Shown here piece after piece: positions 1 to 10,279 of a stretch of DNA of 64,000 nt. Position 1 is the stretch's first letter, and every line of letters begins with the position of its first letter. Origin of the DNA: Capsicum annuum (taxonomy: Eukaryota > Streptophyta > Magnoliopsida > Solanales > Solanaceae); assembly GCF_002878395.1 (NCBI RefSeq), contig NC_061115.1, positions 210,501,441-210,565,440 of the forward strand, given 5' to 3'. A model generated the notes under the pieces. It was not told where the DNA came from. It saw only the letters and a program-made list of their open reading frames with translations, and made no database searches. The translations under genes were made by a program, and so were the position numbers.

Positions 1-508
1 TTTACAATTGTAATACTTAAAAATAAAGGATTGGACGGGTGGGGTAGGGCCGCTGAAAATAAAGTAAGTAATGGATGGGATAGGGTTAGGTGATGTTATT
101 TATATAATTCGTAAAACATTGTTATGTTTTACAAAAAGTTTTGTAAAACGTAATAATTTATTATGTTTTACTAATAGTATACTGATTTGACAAACTTTTG
201 ATGGGACAATACAATGCTTTATTATTATTTTTTTATTTTTGTGTAAAACATAATAAATTAGTACGTTTTACAAAACTTGTTGTGAAACGTAATAAGTTAT
301 TACGTTTTACAAATAGTATTTTCATTGTTCACCTTTGTCAGTTGACTTTTAAAAAAAGGATAAAATGTAATAATTTATTACGTTTAGCCTATTTTGGTAA
401 CTTATTAAATAGGTGGCCTATTTTGGTCACTTTATTCATTTTTTGGCTTATTTTAGTTCCGAGTTCTAAATTTTCATATAAAGTGGGTCCCAACAAGTCA
501 TTTAACTG
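1..508. repeat. AT-rich tract with repeated short palindromes
   Basis: No gene is visible. From about 105 to 390 the tract repeatedly carries the palindrome-like word GTAAAACGTAATAA and its complement TTATTACGTTTTAC (near 113-175, 241-312 and 363-387), so it can fold back on itself. The short open frame over 198-506 is built from these repeats and is not a plausible protein. The tract is probably the inside or end of an old DNA transposon, but no bounding inverted repeats were identified. Confidence 0.45.
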
Positions 509-511
509 AAA

Positions 512-860
512 CTGTATTTGGATGGCCGTTATGTATTGTACCGTATTGTTTTAATAAATATAATGTAGATTGTATCGTTTTTTGTCATTATATAATGTCA
601 CACATCAACAATTTGAAGGATAAACCTACAAGGAAAGTAGGGTACGGGGTAAAGCTTCTATAAAAAGGTAAACAGAATTATTAAATAATAAGTAAAGAAA
701 GAAATGAGGAAAAAGGGTAATGACACGTTTACATCAAATTGTACCTAACAATGGATTTAACGATTCAATACAATAAAATTTTAGTAACAATCAAAACAAA
801 CATTTTATTTAAACTAACACAATACAATACAATAGGTGACAATCATCCATACAAGCTGTA
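512..860. mobile_element. MITE-like element with inverted termini
   Basis: The left end (TGTATTTGGATGGCCGTTAT, then TGTATTGTACCGTATTG) matches in inverted orientation the right end, which reads on the other strand TGTATGGATGATTGTCACC, then TATTGTATTGTATTG. The interior is about 280 bp, AT-rich and without a reading frame. This is the form of a non-autonomous DNA transposon. No target duplication was resolved, so the superfamily is open and the outer limits may be a few bases off. Confidence 0.55.
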
Positions 861-1096
861 AGGGTGAAATGGGGATGCTAAGAGTAAATTATTCTTAAAA
901 AAAAAAAGTGGCATACTTCTTTTGGTACAGATTAAAAAGGAACATGATAAGATCCTAGCTGAGAAAGGATTCTAATGTCGAATTTAACACAAAACAGGGA
1001 TAGGGGAAATCAATTGAGACATGGAAGAAATAGGAAACGAAAGAGAAGAGAAAAGGATTTAATCAACTAAATATTGTGTTTGATCAACATAGGACT
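861..1096. other. AT-rich spacer, no feature seen
   Basis: No open frame, long repeat or inverted terminus was recognised. The tract carries a short A-run near 898-908. It may belong to the degenerate minus-strand retroelement-like stretch that follows. Confidence 0.3.
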
Positions 1097-1765
1097 TGTT
1101 ACTTACGCCTATCAATCTACAAACACTAGATGAACAATCCCAGGAAGAAGAGAAACTTGAACTCATACATAGAAATCTAATTCTAGATTATCCGAGAGGT
1201 GCCTAAGGTAAAGAGATAAGTGAATCCTCCCACTAAGGCAAGTATTTATAGTTTTGCCTTTACAAGCATAGTCAAAAAGCGGCCTTAGTAGAAATAGTCA
1301 AAATCGGACTCCCAAGATCACGTCCGATGTCACATGCTAGGGAACTTGGGCTGCAAGTGGGGTATGCAGTCCCATTTGCAAGTGAGCTCTTCTCAACAGA
1401 GTTCCTGGTCGAAGTTGTGGTGCCTATGCGGCCACATATGGGAGTTGGGATTGCATTCTTAGGCACATTCTCTTCCGCATCTTCCTTCCAAGCTATCTTC
1501 TGTAAGTTGAGCATCTCCAGATGTGGGTCTTTACTCTCTTCCATACAAGCTATATTCCGTAACTTGAGTACCCCCACATATGGCTCTTCAATGGCTTTCA
1601 AGGACTCCATCTTCTCAATCAAGGAGTGTATAGATTGAAGATCTGCAGTTTAGATTTCTTGAAACGCTATGGCGAAAGTGTTCCATGAACCATCATTGAC
1701 TAATGTCGAGCTCCACTATCAATCCTAATCACCATTGAGTTTTCCAGGATCGTATCAGAAAAGTG
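1097..1765 (-). repeat. degenerate retroelement-like stretch (possible LTR plus internal part)
   Basis: Read on the minus strand, a block starting TGTTGAG near 1398 contains a TATA-like CTATAAATAC near 1245-1254 and ends with TAACA near 1097, as a short LTR would. An open frame of 116 codons (1622-1272) precedes and overlaps it and contains two imperfect repeats with the pattern Leu-x-x-Ile-Ala-x-x-Glu. No partner LTR, PBS or target duplication was found. It could equally be part of an unrelated repeat; the frame is not recognised as any protein family. Confidence 0.25.
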
Positions 1766-2108
1766 TCGCATAAAATAGGACAGAGGAAGTAGCAAATGCT
1801 GCGAGCGTCAGGTCTTGTTCTATCTTAGAATCATAAACTGTCCAATGTGTAGCAGCTTTTTGATTTTAGTATAATCTTCAGTCCTAACCAGGGAAATCTT
1901 CCTTCCCTGACTTTTGTGAACTTTAAAATCTTTGTATTAGTAGGTTAAGGTGATTGGTAAAGGGAAGCATGTACATCTTGCAAGCTGTGAGATGGAGACT
2001 GACTGAAGTTCTCCAATGCTGATGAATACTGATAAGTCAAGCATTAATGGTTGCCATATGAGGCTAGGACATAATTGTCATGGAAAACATTTATTTTCTA
2101 TGAGGTTG
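1766..2108. other. intergenic, no feature seen
   Basis: No supported gene or repeat. Some of this stretch may be diverged copia sequence leading into the pol relic that follows, but no motif shows it. Confidence 0.3.
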
Positions 2109-2345
2109 GCTTTACTGTTTGCCCATTAGCAAGGCAAACAAGATTTCCCTTTTCAACCTTTAAAAAGAAAAAAAAAAGAAAACAAGAAGCAAGATTTCCG
2201 TTTCTTTCAAGTAATTTAAGATCTTATCTGAGCCTCATTCTATCTTATGCATATGAATGTATGTGGACCAGGTAAAATTCCCACATATGAAGGAAAACAG
2301 TATTTTGTCACAGTAGTGAATGTTTTTTTGATGGTTTACATTGAT
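2109..2345 (+). pseudogene. Ty1/copia pol relic (GAG-pre-integrase / integrase start)
   Basis: Two short blocks in the order expected of copia polyproteins remain. The first reads VCPLARQTRFPF (about 2119-2154), the end of the GAG-pre-integrase domain. The second reads CGPGKIPTYEGKQYFVTVV (about 2262-2318), the start of the integrase core just before its first catalytic Asp; here that position reads Asn. Between them lies an A-rich insertion and a small duplication of the RFPF segment. No LTR or remaining pol sequence was found beside it, so this is an isolated fragment upstream of the host gene. Confidence 0.6.
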
Positions 2346-2378
2346 TTCTTAATGAGGTTGAAGAATGATGTTATAACG

Positions 2379-2615
2379 CCCTCCATTTCTTTTTATATGA
2401 CATAGTTTGAATTGGCATGAAGTAATGAAGACTTTTGACATTTGTGGTCCTGGACATGCCATATCATTTATGTGGCTATAGAATTTTGGAAACGTGTGGC
2501 ATTAAATATGTCATAACATTTGTGTGGTTATACAAGTTTCTCTTTATTAAGGGTAAAATGCGAAGTGGAATTTTTTTTTCCAAATTTAGAAGTGTGTCAT
2601 AACGTGTGGCTGGAT
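2379..2615. mobile_element. MITE of the CTCC..TTTATATGACA type, right end lost
   Basis: The left end reads CCCTCCATTTCTTTTTATATG followed by ACATAGTTTGAATTGGCATG, the opening of a common nightshade MITE group. The interior has short repeats of the type GTGTGG(C/T)ATTAAATATGTCATA. The right side reaches a GAAGTGTGTCAT segment and then diverges before a full inverted terminus, so the right end is truncated or decayed. It lies about 400 bp upstream of the SDIR1-like start codon and could contribute to that promoter region; this is inference only. Confidence 0.55.
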
Positions 2616-2699
2616 AGAATAGAATGGTGTAAAATAGTCAATAGATCATTTAGGGGTGGAGGCATGTATATGTGTAGAAAATTTGTATTTGTACTGTAC

Positions 2700-3002
2700 A
2701 TACTTTACACATCTTACATAAATGAAGACATTCTCTCGCTTCTCGGTATTTCTTTCCCCAAGTCCATACTCTGTTTCTTCAGTAAGTTGAGCTATTAATC
2801 TTCATCTATGACAGTTTGCTTTAGTGTTGTCTGTGAAACAAAGTGTGGTGGGTTAATTTTTGTACTGGACAAGTTTTCTCACTTTGCTTTTCTCTGGATT
2901 TTCAGTTAATTCAAGCTCTTCAGCGGGATTTGGTTGCTGGGCCTTCTACAAACTATCAATTTTATTTTTTTTTGCTGAAATAGTTCACATACAACTCCAA
3001 AC
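2700..3002 (+). other. putative 5' untranslated exon(s) and leader intron of the SDIR1-like gene
   Basis: A strong donor GTAAGT at 2782-2787 and a pyrimidine-rich acceptor TTTTCAG ending at 2905 outline a possible 124-bp leader intron. The CT-rich stretch 2726-2781 would be the end of a first non-coding exon and 2906-3002 the rest of the leader before the ATG at 3003. The transcription start is not visible; no convincing TATA box was found. The call rests only on splice-site quality. Confidence 0.4.
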
Positions 3003-6000
3003 ATGAGTTTTGCTTTCCGAGGCGCTAGAGCAGATATAGAACCTGGTTTTCCAGGATTGATCCCCGAGCGCCGTGCTGTGGTCGTCCCCTACATCTTAGT
3101 TTAATCATGATCTAGGTTCCCTAAATGGTACTAGTGATTGTTACATTCGTTATCTGTTTTACTGATCTTATGTACCTTTTCCTTTTTCCTTTCAGCGAGT
3201 CCATGCAGGCCGGCCAGTTAATACTAACTCACTAGCTTTTCTTGTCACAGGTAACTGTTTCTTAGATCCCTCTGTTCTTTTTATTTTTTGGTCGTGTTTG
3301 ATTTACCTTGATCTTTCAATGTATCCACTTTGTTGTGACAGTGCTCTTGCTATTCATGATTCTAAATTCTCATCAAATGTCACCAAACTTTCTGGTTAGT
3401 GGTCTCTTGAAGAGTTATATCAGAGCATGTGTAATTTAATTAAACCTGGTCCTTATTTTATTTGTGGAACTTAGTGCATGTTGCTTTAAATATACCTTAC
3501 AGCTGTGGTTGGTGCTTGGTGTCTTCTTCATGGCAACAACCCTAAGGATGTATGCAACGTGTCAGCAGCTTCAAGCCCAAGCACAAGCTCATGCTGTTGC
3601 TGCAAGTGGCCTTCTTGGTCCTACAGAGTTGCGGCTGCATATGCCTCCGTCAATAGCGCTTGCAACCAGAGGACGGTTGCGAGGTCTCAGACTACAGCTT
3701 GCACTTCTTGACAGGGAGTTTGATGACTTAGGTAACAATGCATGCACCTCTGATCTTGAGCATTTTCTGGCTTTCTGAAAATCCAGAAACCAAATTTTAT
3801 CTTGAAATGATCTTAAAAGGCTTGGGGTTATTTGATTTTTTTTGGTACTAGCAGATTATGAAACGTTGAGGGCACTGGATGCTGATGATGGTCCTACGAC
3901 ACCATCAATGACCGAGGAAGAAATAAATGCTCTTCCTGTTCACAAGTATAAGGTTTCCGAACCCCAAAGGTCTGTCATGATGATTTCATTACTACTTTTT
4001 GCTTCTGCACCATTTTGACTTCTAAGCTTTTGATATACCAGTTTGACACCTAAATCAGTCCACTTCTTCTTCCTCTCTTCTTGTTATTTCATCTATGGCT
4101 TGTGATTTATGGAAATGAGGAGGTTATCGTTAGTTTTAATCAGTTTTCAAGGGATTACCGAACTATATTATCAACTTGTGATGATCTTTCAGGTCGCTAG
4201 TGTACCTTGATTTGGTCTAACGCATGCTGGAATATTATTGACTACGGTTTTTGGTGTTATAATTTATATGTAATCCTAACTTAAAATTTCTGCACAGCGA
4301 GCTTTGTTATTGAGTGCTGATGTTATTTTGCTTTTTATTATTCTTGCTCTGTGGTGGAAGTTCCGTAATTTTTATATATCGATTTCTCAGATGAAATTAA
4401 TGACAATATTATCTGTATGTCACTTCTCACTCTTCTTTTGTGGCGGAGATTCCTTCCTCGTAGTAATTTTGTTATATGTATTTTTAAAAAAAGACTTGGT
4501 GGGTGTATAACTGTATATCTGTTAGTACTGTGACATGTCTCTCCTTTAGTAATATCTTCGCTTCTCTTGATCCTGATGATTCTCTTCTTGGCAGTGCTGG
4601 TTCATCAACACAACCGACATCTTCTTCAGGGTCCACTGAGGTACCTTATTTTCTAGCCCTATCTTGAAACTTATAAAAGAGATGCCTGCCCAATTGATTA
4701 TCTTTTGGAGTTGTTTTTCACTTTTTGCATTCTAGTGTCCTTTTCGTTTGAACAATCGACTTGCAGGAACAATGTTTGCATAACTCATCTATAAGACACA
4801 ATGTGATGATGGGTCCTATTTTTACTACTAAATCCATTTCATTTTATGTGGCATTGCTTGATTGGGCATGGAGGGTAAAGGAGGACTCTTGGAAATTGTG
4901 ATCTTAAAATACCATAGACATTGTTTGGTTATTAAAGCTTTTCCATCAAGGGTATAATAGAGCTTATGCAGCTAAATTGTTCCAAATATAGAACGTTGTT
5001 CTTTTTGCAATAGACTGTCAGAAAAAAGGAAAAAAAAAATCCATATAAAAAGGAACAGAGGGAAGATGACTTTCTGAAGAAGTTCCAAATGTCTTTACCA
5101 TAATGTATGTTGTGATGACAAACTGATCCTTATCTAGCGACACCAAAGTGTATGCACAAATTAAACTCTAATATTAAAGAGGTGCTTGATCTGCATTCAA
5201 ATGAACTATTGAGCTCATTTCGTGTTATAGAGTAGATGCTGCTCCCATGCTCCTAGTCTTTCACAAACCCTAAGTGTCTCCCTAAACTGGCCAATTCTGA
5301 TTTTCATATTTCGTTCTCTTTTGCCGTGTCTTTCTCCTCCTCATATTGAAACTGGTCTTTCTAAGAGGTGCCTTCCTCCAGAGATGCTAGAGCTCATATT
5401 CACAAAGAATGTATAACAAGAGCCTCGTCTAAGAAGTTGTCAACCTTTGGAATGAGGGTCCTGACTCTTTGAGAGATTGCTTTCATTAACCTTATATGCT
5501 GAGGCTCTTCTCCTCAACCATAAATTAAGAATCTCAAAAGATTTGAGGACAATGAAGCTCTTTCTTCATCCAGAGAGAGAAGATAACCATCAAAGAAGAA
5601 GAGTTAATTTGAAGTAGGCGATATGATTCATAAATACAAAAAAGACAACAACCTTCACTATTGATGAAATAAAAACGAAGTCATGTCAGCAACCTGTATT
5701 TCTATGTTACTCTTTTATTATTCGCCAAATGTAGTCGTCAAAACTTTGTTCTTTTGTCACGAGAAGAGTAAGGAATGTATTATTGTATTTTAAGCAGAAG
5801 AAGCAAGAACCTGCAAATGCTGTTGGAGGTACAAAGAACTCAGATGACGAACTAACTTGCAGTGTCTGCTTGGAGCAAGTCACTGATGGGGAACTCATTC
5901 GTAGCTTGCCTTGCTTACATCAGGTTAAGTATTTTGATAGTTATGTTTATTCTTGTGTAATTTTCTGCCGTTCAAGTCAGCAAGTTTATCACATTTTTAC

Positions 6001-6403
6001 CTTCATAAAATCCCCTTTGAGCACATATCCGTAGGTCAATGAGGTCTTTTAAATTTACAATTAGTTAGTAGTGACAATCATCTTACTGTTTTGACGAGAC
6101 AAGGAAGACACTTGTGCTTTAATTACCAAGAGGCATATAGAACTTGTAGATAGTTCGCAGTAAAAGTTAGCCTAATTTAAACTTGTAGCAGTGAAGTTAG
6201 CAGTGTTCAGTTTGAATATTTGGACATATTATTGCAGAGTAAGTACATAGTTTCATTTGTTTATTTTGTTTTTCCAGTTCCATGCAAACTGCATCGACCC
6301 ATGGCTACAGCAGCGGGGAACTTGCCCTGTCTGCAAATTTAGGGCTGGGTCTAGGTGGGATGAGAATGGACAAGGAGGAGAAGATGCTTATGATATGGTG
6401 TAG
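3003..6403 (+). CDS. SDIR1: SDIR1-like RING-H2 E3 ubiquitin-protein ligase (8 coding exons)
   Basis: Eight exons joined at GT/AG sites: 3003-3080, 3196-3250, 3342-3394, 3503-3731, 3855-3969, 4595-4640, 5798-5923 and 6278-6403. They give one frame of 828 nt (275 residues plus TAG) without defects. Two hydrophobic segments lie at residues about 39-52 and 61-76, then a conserved [17 protein letters not shown] region, a Ser/Thr-rich linker (about 177-192) and a C-terminal RING-H2 finger (213-253) with all eight ligands: Cys213, Cys216, Cys231, His233, His236, Cys239, Cys250, Cys253. Length, order and many words match Arabidopsis SDIR1 (273 residues), an ER-membrane ligase that promotes ABA, salt and drought responses. 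Orthology is inferred from recalled similarity; function here is transferred. The last intron splits the RING between Gln234 and Phe235. Intron 6 (1157 bp) is the longest and holds a MITE-like insert. It is the only intact host gene supported in the window. Confidence 0.93.
4826..5068. mobile_element. degenerate MITE in intron 6 of the SDIR1-like gene
   Basis: The left side reads CCATTTCATTTTATGTGGCA and the right side, on the other strand, CTCTGTTCCTTTTTATATGG, a decayed inverted pair of the CTCCGTT..TTTATATG(A/G) type. The interior is short and non-coding. It lies well inside the intron, far from both splice sites. The borders are approximate and no target duplication was seen. Confidence 0.45.
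5792..5797 (+). other. NAGNAG tandem splice acceptor at exon 7
   Basis: The acceptor reads AAGCAG directly before AAG AAG CAA. Splicing after the first AG (5794) would add one CAG codon (Gln), and after the second (5797) would not; both keep the frame. The proteins would be 276 or 275 residues, differing by one Gln before the linker that leads to the RING finger. NAGNAG acceptors often yield both forms in plants; whether this one does is not shown here. Confidence 0.6.
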
Positions 6404-6938
6404 TTTCAGCATGGTGATAGACATCTGTATAACGTATTGTAAAACCAACATCGATACGCTTATTACATATATATATGCACCACAGAAGCCTGAATCATCA
6501 AGTCTCTTATGGCACTCTGTAATTGTGCAAAATAGCAGAATATGTCACATTGGTAAATATTAGCTGAGTCTTTAAATCTCATCAGGATACAAAGATGAGA
6601 GCTCTAGACCAAGGTCTCCAGAAAACACAGGCCGGGGCTTTTGCAGATCTGTTTCCTCCAATCATTGTACTGAAAAATTGTTTCCGGAAATTTTATCTCT
6701 CAGGAATGTTTGGCAAATGTGGCTATTGTTTATCATCCAATAGATCCTTGTGTTAACTCATGTTGATTAAGCTTTGTGATATGTTTTGTTTAATTTCATT
6801 TTAGTGTTTTACCTTCAAGAAATATGACTAATCTGTTTTGTTTTGATACTACAAGACACTACATATCTTTGGTCTTCTGTGGGAGGGATAGATTGAACCT
6901 TCAATTTTGTAGTTAGCGGCAACAAGGAGCTAATTCTT
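6404..6938 (+). other. 3' untranslated and downstream region of the SDIR1-like gene
   Basis: After the TAG at 6401-6403 comes AT-rich sequence with no frame related to a known protein. No canonical AATAAA signal was found close to the stop, so the cleavage site cannot be placed; plant signals are often degenerate. A T-run of about 17 starts near 6938. Confidence 0.4.
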
Positions 6939-7232
6939 CTTTTTTTTTTTTTTTGTGGTTCCAGTGAGAATTCACCTTTCTTTTAAAGAAGATATGGTAA
7001 AGTTAATAGGATTTTGCTCTCGTGTAAAAAAGAATTTAGTAATGATGAGGTTATTTATTTTTATTGGTCTTTTATTTGGTATTCGATATTTGTATTATTT
7101 GTTTTGGAGCTCGATTAAATTCGAATTTGTGTATGGTGAGGTTATGGTTGAGTGTACATGTTTACTCATTTCTTCCAAGGAGTGCTCTAATTAATGATTT
7201 GTTTCATCTACGGCCCCTCAAAGCGAATTTGA
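6939..7232. other. AT-rich spacer after T-run, no feature seen
   Basis: A run of T opens the stretch. Two short overlapping frames are present but have no recognisable domain and no good context. No repeat borders were recognised. Confidence 0.3.
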
Positions 7233-7500
7233 TACAAGGTAGTATGGGCTCTCTGACTTCCAATTATGTGTAGTGGGAGCATATATTTTTGATCCACTGT
7301 CTCACGGAGCTAAGGGTTAGACAGACTGTGGGCCTTTTGGCTTCAAACTATGTGTTGTGGGAGCATATATTTTAATGTCCTTTGGAGCGAAGGGTTAGAC
7401 AGGCAGTGCACGCCCTTTGGCTTCAAACTATGTGTTGTGGGACCATATATATGGTACCTGGGGCAAAGGGTTAGATAGGTAATATGACCTTCTGACTTAC
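7233..7500. repeat. imperfect tandem repeat, about 76-84 bp period, three to four units
   Basis: Each unit carries TTGGCTTCAAACTATGTGTT, GTGGGAGCATATAT and AAGGGTTAGACAG in the same order. Units begin at about 7242, 7326 and 7403, with a partial one from 7479. The first unit is the most diverged. The open frame on the minus strand here (7525-7343) is formed by the repeat and is not taken as a gene. Confidence 0.65.
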
Positions 7501-7524
7501 CAACTCTATCGAGCGGTTCTCGCA

Positions 7525-7934
7525 AGCAAATGAAGTTTTTGAACTCTCGAATAAGCTTACGCTTAATCTCAGCCTCTTTGATTGGTAAGCGAGCTTCATC
7601 TTTGATTGGTAAGCGGGTTAGTATACAATATTAGTCACCTTTATGCATGAGGTTGAACTCTTTTGCATATACATCTTTAATAAGAGGTTATGGAAAAGCA
7701 AGGCAATGAAGGGCCATCCTTGTCCATCTTGTATCCATTTTTGGATGCACTAAATAACTTTTTGACTAGTTCTCATGTGTCAGCTTTGCATTCAAGCCCA
7801 CTTTTTCATGTGCACGAGATCATTCTCTTTTATTATTTTTTATAGAAAAATAACATAAATATACACCTTAATTTATTATATTTATATAAATTTTTATTTT
7901 TATAAAATAATCATAAAAATTTCAATTAAATATG
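7525..7934. other. spacer with a short direct repeat
   Basis: The 16-bp word CTTTGATTGGTAAGCG occurs twice between about 7574 and 7617. The remainder is AT-rich and no gene is visible. Confidence 0.35.
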
Positions 7935-8220
7935 TGTTTACATTTGATGTATCAGGAGCTAATTACGTATCTCAACATATCCAAATTTGAAAAATATGTA
8001 TCGAAAGTTAATTATGTATCTTTACAAAAAAAAATGTATATTTGTTGGAGTATTATGTATCTCGATAGATTTCAAATCAGAAAAAATGTATCGAGAGCTA
8101 ATTATGTATCATTACAAAGGAAAAAATATATTTTCGTTGGATGTATTGGGAGTTAATTATTTATTTCGACAGATTCAAAATTGAAATTTTCAATAATTAT
8201 GTAAAATATCAAAAAAATTT
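7840..8220. repeat. AT-rich repeat with recurring ATGTATC / AATTATGTATC motifs
   Basis: From 7935 to 8190 the words ATGTATC(A/G), GAGCTAATTA and ATTATGTATC recur in imperfect units of about 110 bp. Related GATACATAA words recur at 16080-16160, in another AT-rich block. This resembles the interior of a non-autonomous Mutator-like transposon, but no clear long inverted ends were matched. The two overlapping short frames here are low-complexity products of the repeat. Confidence 0.4.
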
Positions 8221-8572
8221 ATAATTGAACTTCCAACTGTTGAGATTTTTGTTGTTTGTCCTTTTTAATAAGTTCGATAAAGACAGTTCAATATAAGGAG
8301 GAGAAAATAATGTACCAATAAAAATTCTTTTGTTCTAGCATTACGCTTCCTACATTATTGATATCCTATAAAAGAAGTTTGATCATTGTTTCACTTCAAA
8401 TATTGTAAATTCACATACATAGTTAAATTAATGTTTCTTTGTATATGACTTCTATTATATAAGGGGTTTATGTGTATAATTCTAAAAAATAAAGATAACA
8501 TCATTTCATAACATTTATGTTGAACTTTCATAATATGTAGGGTATAAGCTATTACAACAATAACATATTAGT
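8221..8572. other. AT-rich spacer left of copia-1
   Basis: No gene seen. The word AATATGTAGGGTATAAGCTATT near 8531-8552 recurs with one difference near 13961-13982, on the other side of copia-1, outside its target duplication. Confidence 0.35.
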
Positions 8573-8577
8573 GTATT

Positions 8578-8841
8578 TGTAGAAGATAGTGAAGTTAGTT
8601 GTAGTTGCCGTAAAGTTAGTTATGAGCCAACTGTCACCTAACTTAATTGGTTAATTAGTTTGTTAGTGTAGCTTGTGATTAAGAGTCGGTTAGCTTGTGT
8701 GTATATATATGTAGTTGTACAACTCATAACAGGAGAACAATTTGAGATATTTTGTGCTCAATAAAGTTTGCATTTTTTGCTCTGTTTGTCTAAGCATTCT
8801 AGGAGCTTCTTTCTTTTCTCCATAACTGAGTTTTCTTAACA
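8578..8841 (+). repeat. 5' LTR of copia-1
   Basis: It begins TGTAGAAGATAGTG and ends TCTTAACA, with terminal TG..CA. A TATA-like run TGTATATATATG lies near 8699-8710, and CTCAATAAAG near 8758-8767 is a candidate polyadenylation signal. Confidence 0.88.
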
Positions 8842-8853
8842 TGGTATCAGAGC
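8842..8853 (+). other. primer binding site of copia-1
   Basis: TGGTATCAGAGC directly follows the 5' LTR. It is the classical plant copia sequence complementary to the 3' end of initiator methionine tRNA, used to prime minus-strand DNA synthesis. Confidence 0.88.
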
Positions 8854-9006
8854 TACGGGATGGCTATTACTTAGCTCATCTTTGAAGAGAATCTACTGGT
8901 GGCTTTACTCTATCTCATGACGATTGCAACTGCAATTATTTTGTAGTAGTTTTTTACCCGGTATAGCTCTGTTTTCCTGCTAAATTTGTTGTCCGCTTTC
9001 CTTTTC

Positions 9007-10168
9007 ATGACTACTGAAGGAGAAACTCCTGCATCGGTTTCCCCATTCCACATTCAGAAGACATTTATCCTAATCATTCTTTGTACATTTGTACACCGGA
9101 TACTCAAGGTTCGATTGTAACCTCTATTCAGCTTCAAGGGTATGAAAATTATGCTCTCTGGAGTAAATCTATGAAGATTGTCTTGCTCGGCAAGAACAAA
9201 TTAGGATTTGTGCTAGGTACTTGTAAAAATAAATGTATGATCCTAGTTTGCATAATCTTTGGGAACGTTGTAATGCTATAGTTTTGTCTTGGATAATAAA
9301 TATAGTGTCAAAGAATTTGATTAGTACAGTGATCTATGGATCCGATGCTTATCAGGTGTGGGAAGACCTTAGGGAAATGCCTCTAGGATATTTTTTCTTC
9401 ACAAGGAAATTGCAACTCTTACACAGGACAATGCTTTAGTCTCTGTTTACTTCTCTAAGCTTAGAGAACTTTGGGATGAACTTTAGTCTTTAGTTCCTCC
9501 TCCTACCTGCTCATGCCCTGAATCTAAGACCTATATGGAGCATTGTCATCTTCGAAAACTTTGGTAGTTTCTCATGGGACTTAATGAAACATACAATCAT
9601 GCTAAGAGTCAGGTTTCGATGACTTATCCATTGACTAATGTGAATCAAGCTTATGCTATGATTATTATTGTTGAGATTCAGAGGAGAAATATGTGTGGTA
9701 CAATTGGTAGCTCTTTGAGTCCACTGTACTTATGGGCATTCACATGGTGTCTCTGCTGCTTCTAAGTTTGCTCAGAGTTCCAATAAGTATGTTGGTTATG
9801 GTGGTGATTCTTCAAATATATCTGTGGGAGTTAGATTTCCTCAGCAACAAACCAACTATGGCTATAAACCTAGACAATCAAATTCCGACAAGGCTCATTT
9901 ATTTTGTGACTTCTGCAAATTCAATGGACATACCAAGGATACCTGCTATAAACTTCATGGCTATTCTGCTGATTTTAAGTTCAAGAAGAGAGAAGGATCC
10001 TCACAAACTTGTACTAACAATGTTGTGAATTCAGGATGTTTTCCTATTGATGAACAAGTTATTTCATCTCAATCTTCTTCTTATTCAGGTACTGGTGTCT
10101 CTACTCTACAAGGACCTGTCAATTTCTTCACCCAGGAGCAACAAATTATGTACATGCTAAAAGGATAA
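9007..10168 (+). pseudogene. gag of copia-1, broken
   Basis: The likely start is the ATG at 9007. The following frames keep the plant copia gag opening LYICTPDTQGS, then LQGYENYALWSKSMKIVLLG, and near 9905-9964 a zinc knuckle CDFCKFNGHTKDTCYKLHGY (CX2CX4HX4C spacing, with the usual KLHGY tail). At least one early frameshift (about 9060) and later stops break the frame. Gag would form the particle that packages element RNA. Confidence 0.82.
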
Positions 10169-10279
10169 GAAACTAAATCAGTTGCCAATACAGTCAAACT
10201 GAGTACTGCAGCTAACTCTTCTGGAGACACCTGTGATTCTACTACTACTGTAGGTATACATACTGCTCTCTTCTAAAAA

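Noticed and set aside
1..390. CRISPR-like repeats (recurring GTAAAACGTAATAA words)
   Set aside because: Spacing is irregular, units are palindromic and AT-rich, and the organism is a plant; a decayed transposon is more likely.
1272..1638. overlapping open frames on both strands (116 and 103 codons)
   Set aside because: Neither has a recognised domain, splice context or homologue; kept only as part of a degenerate retroelement-like stretch.
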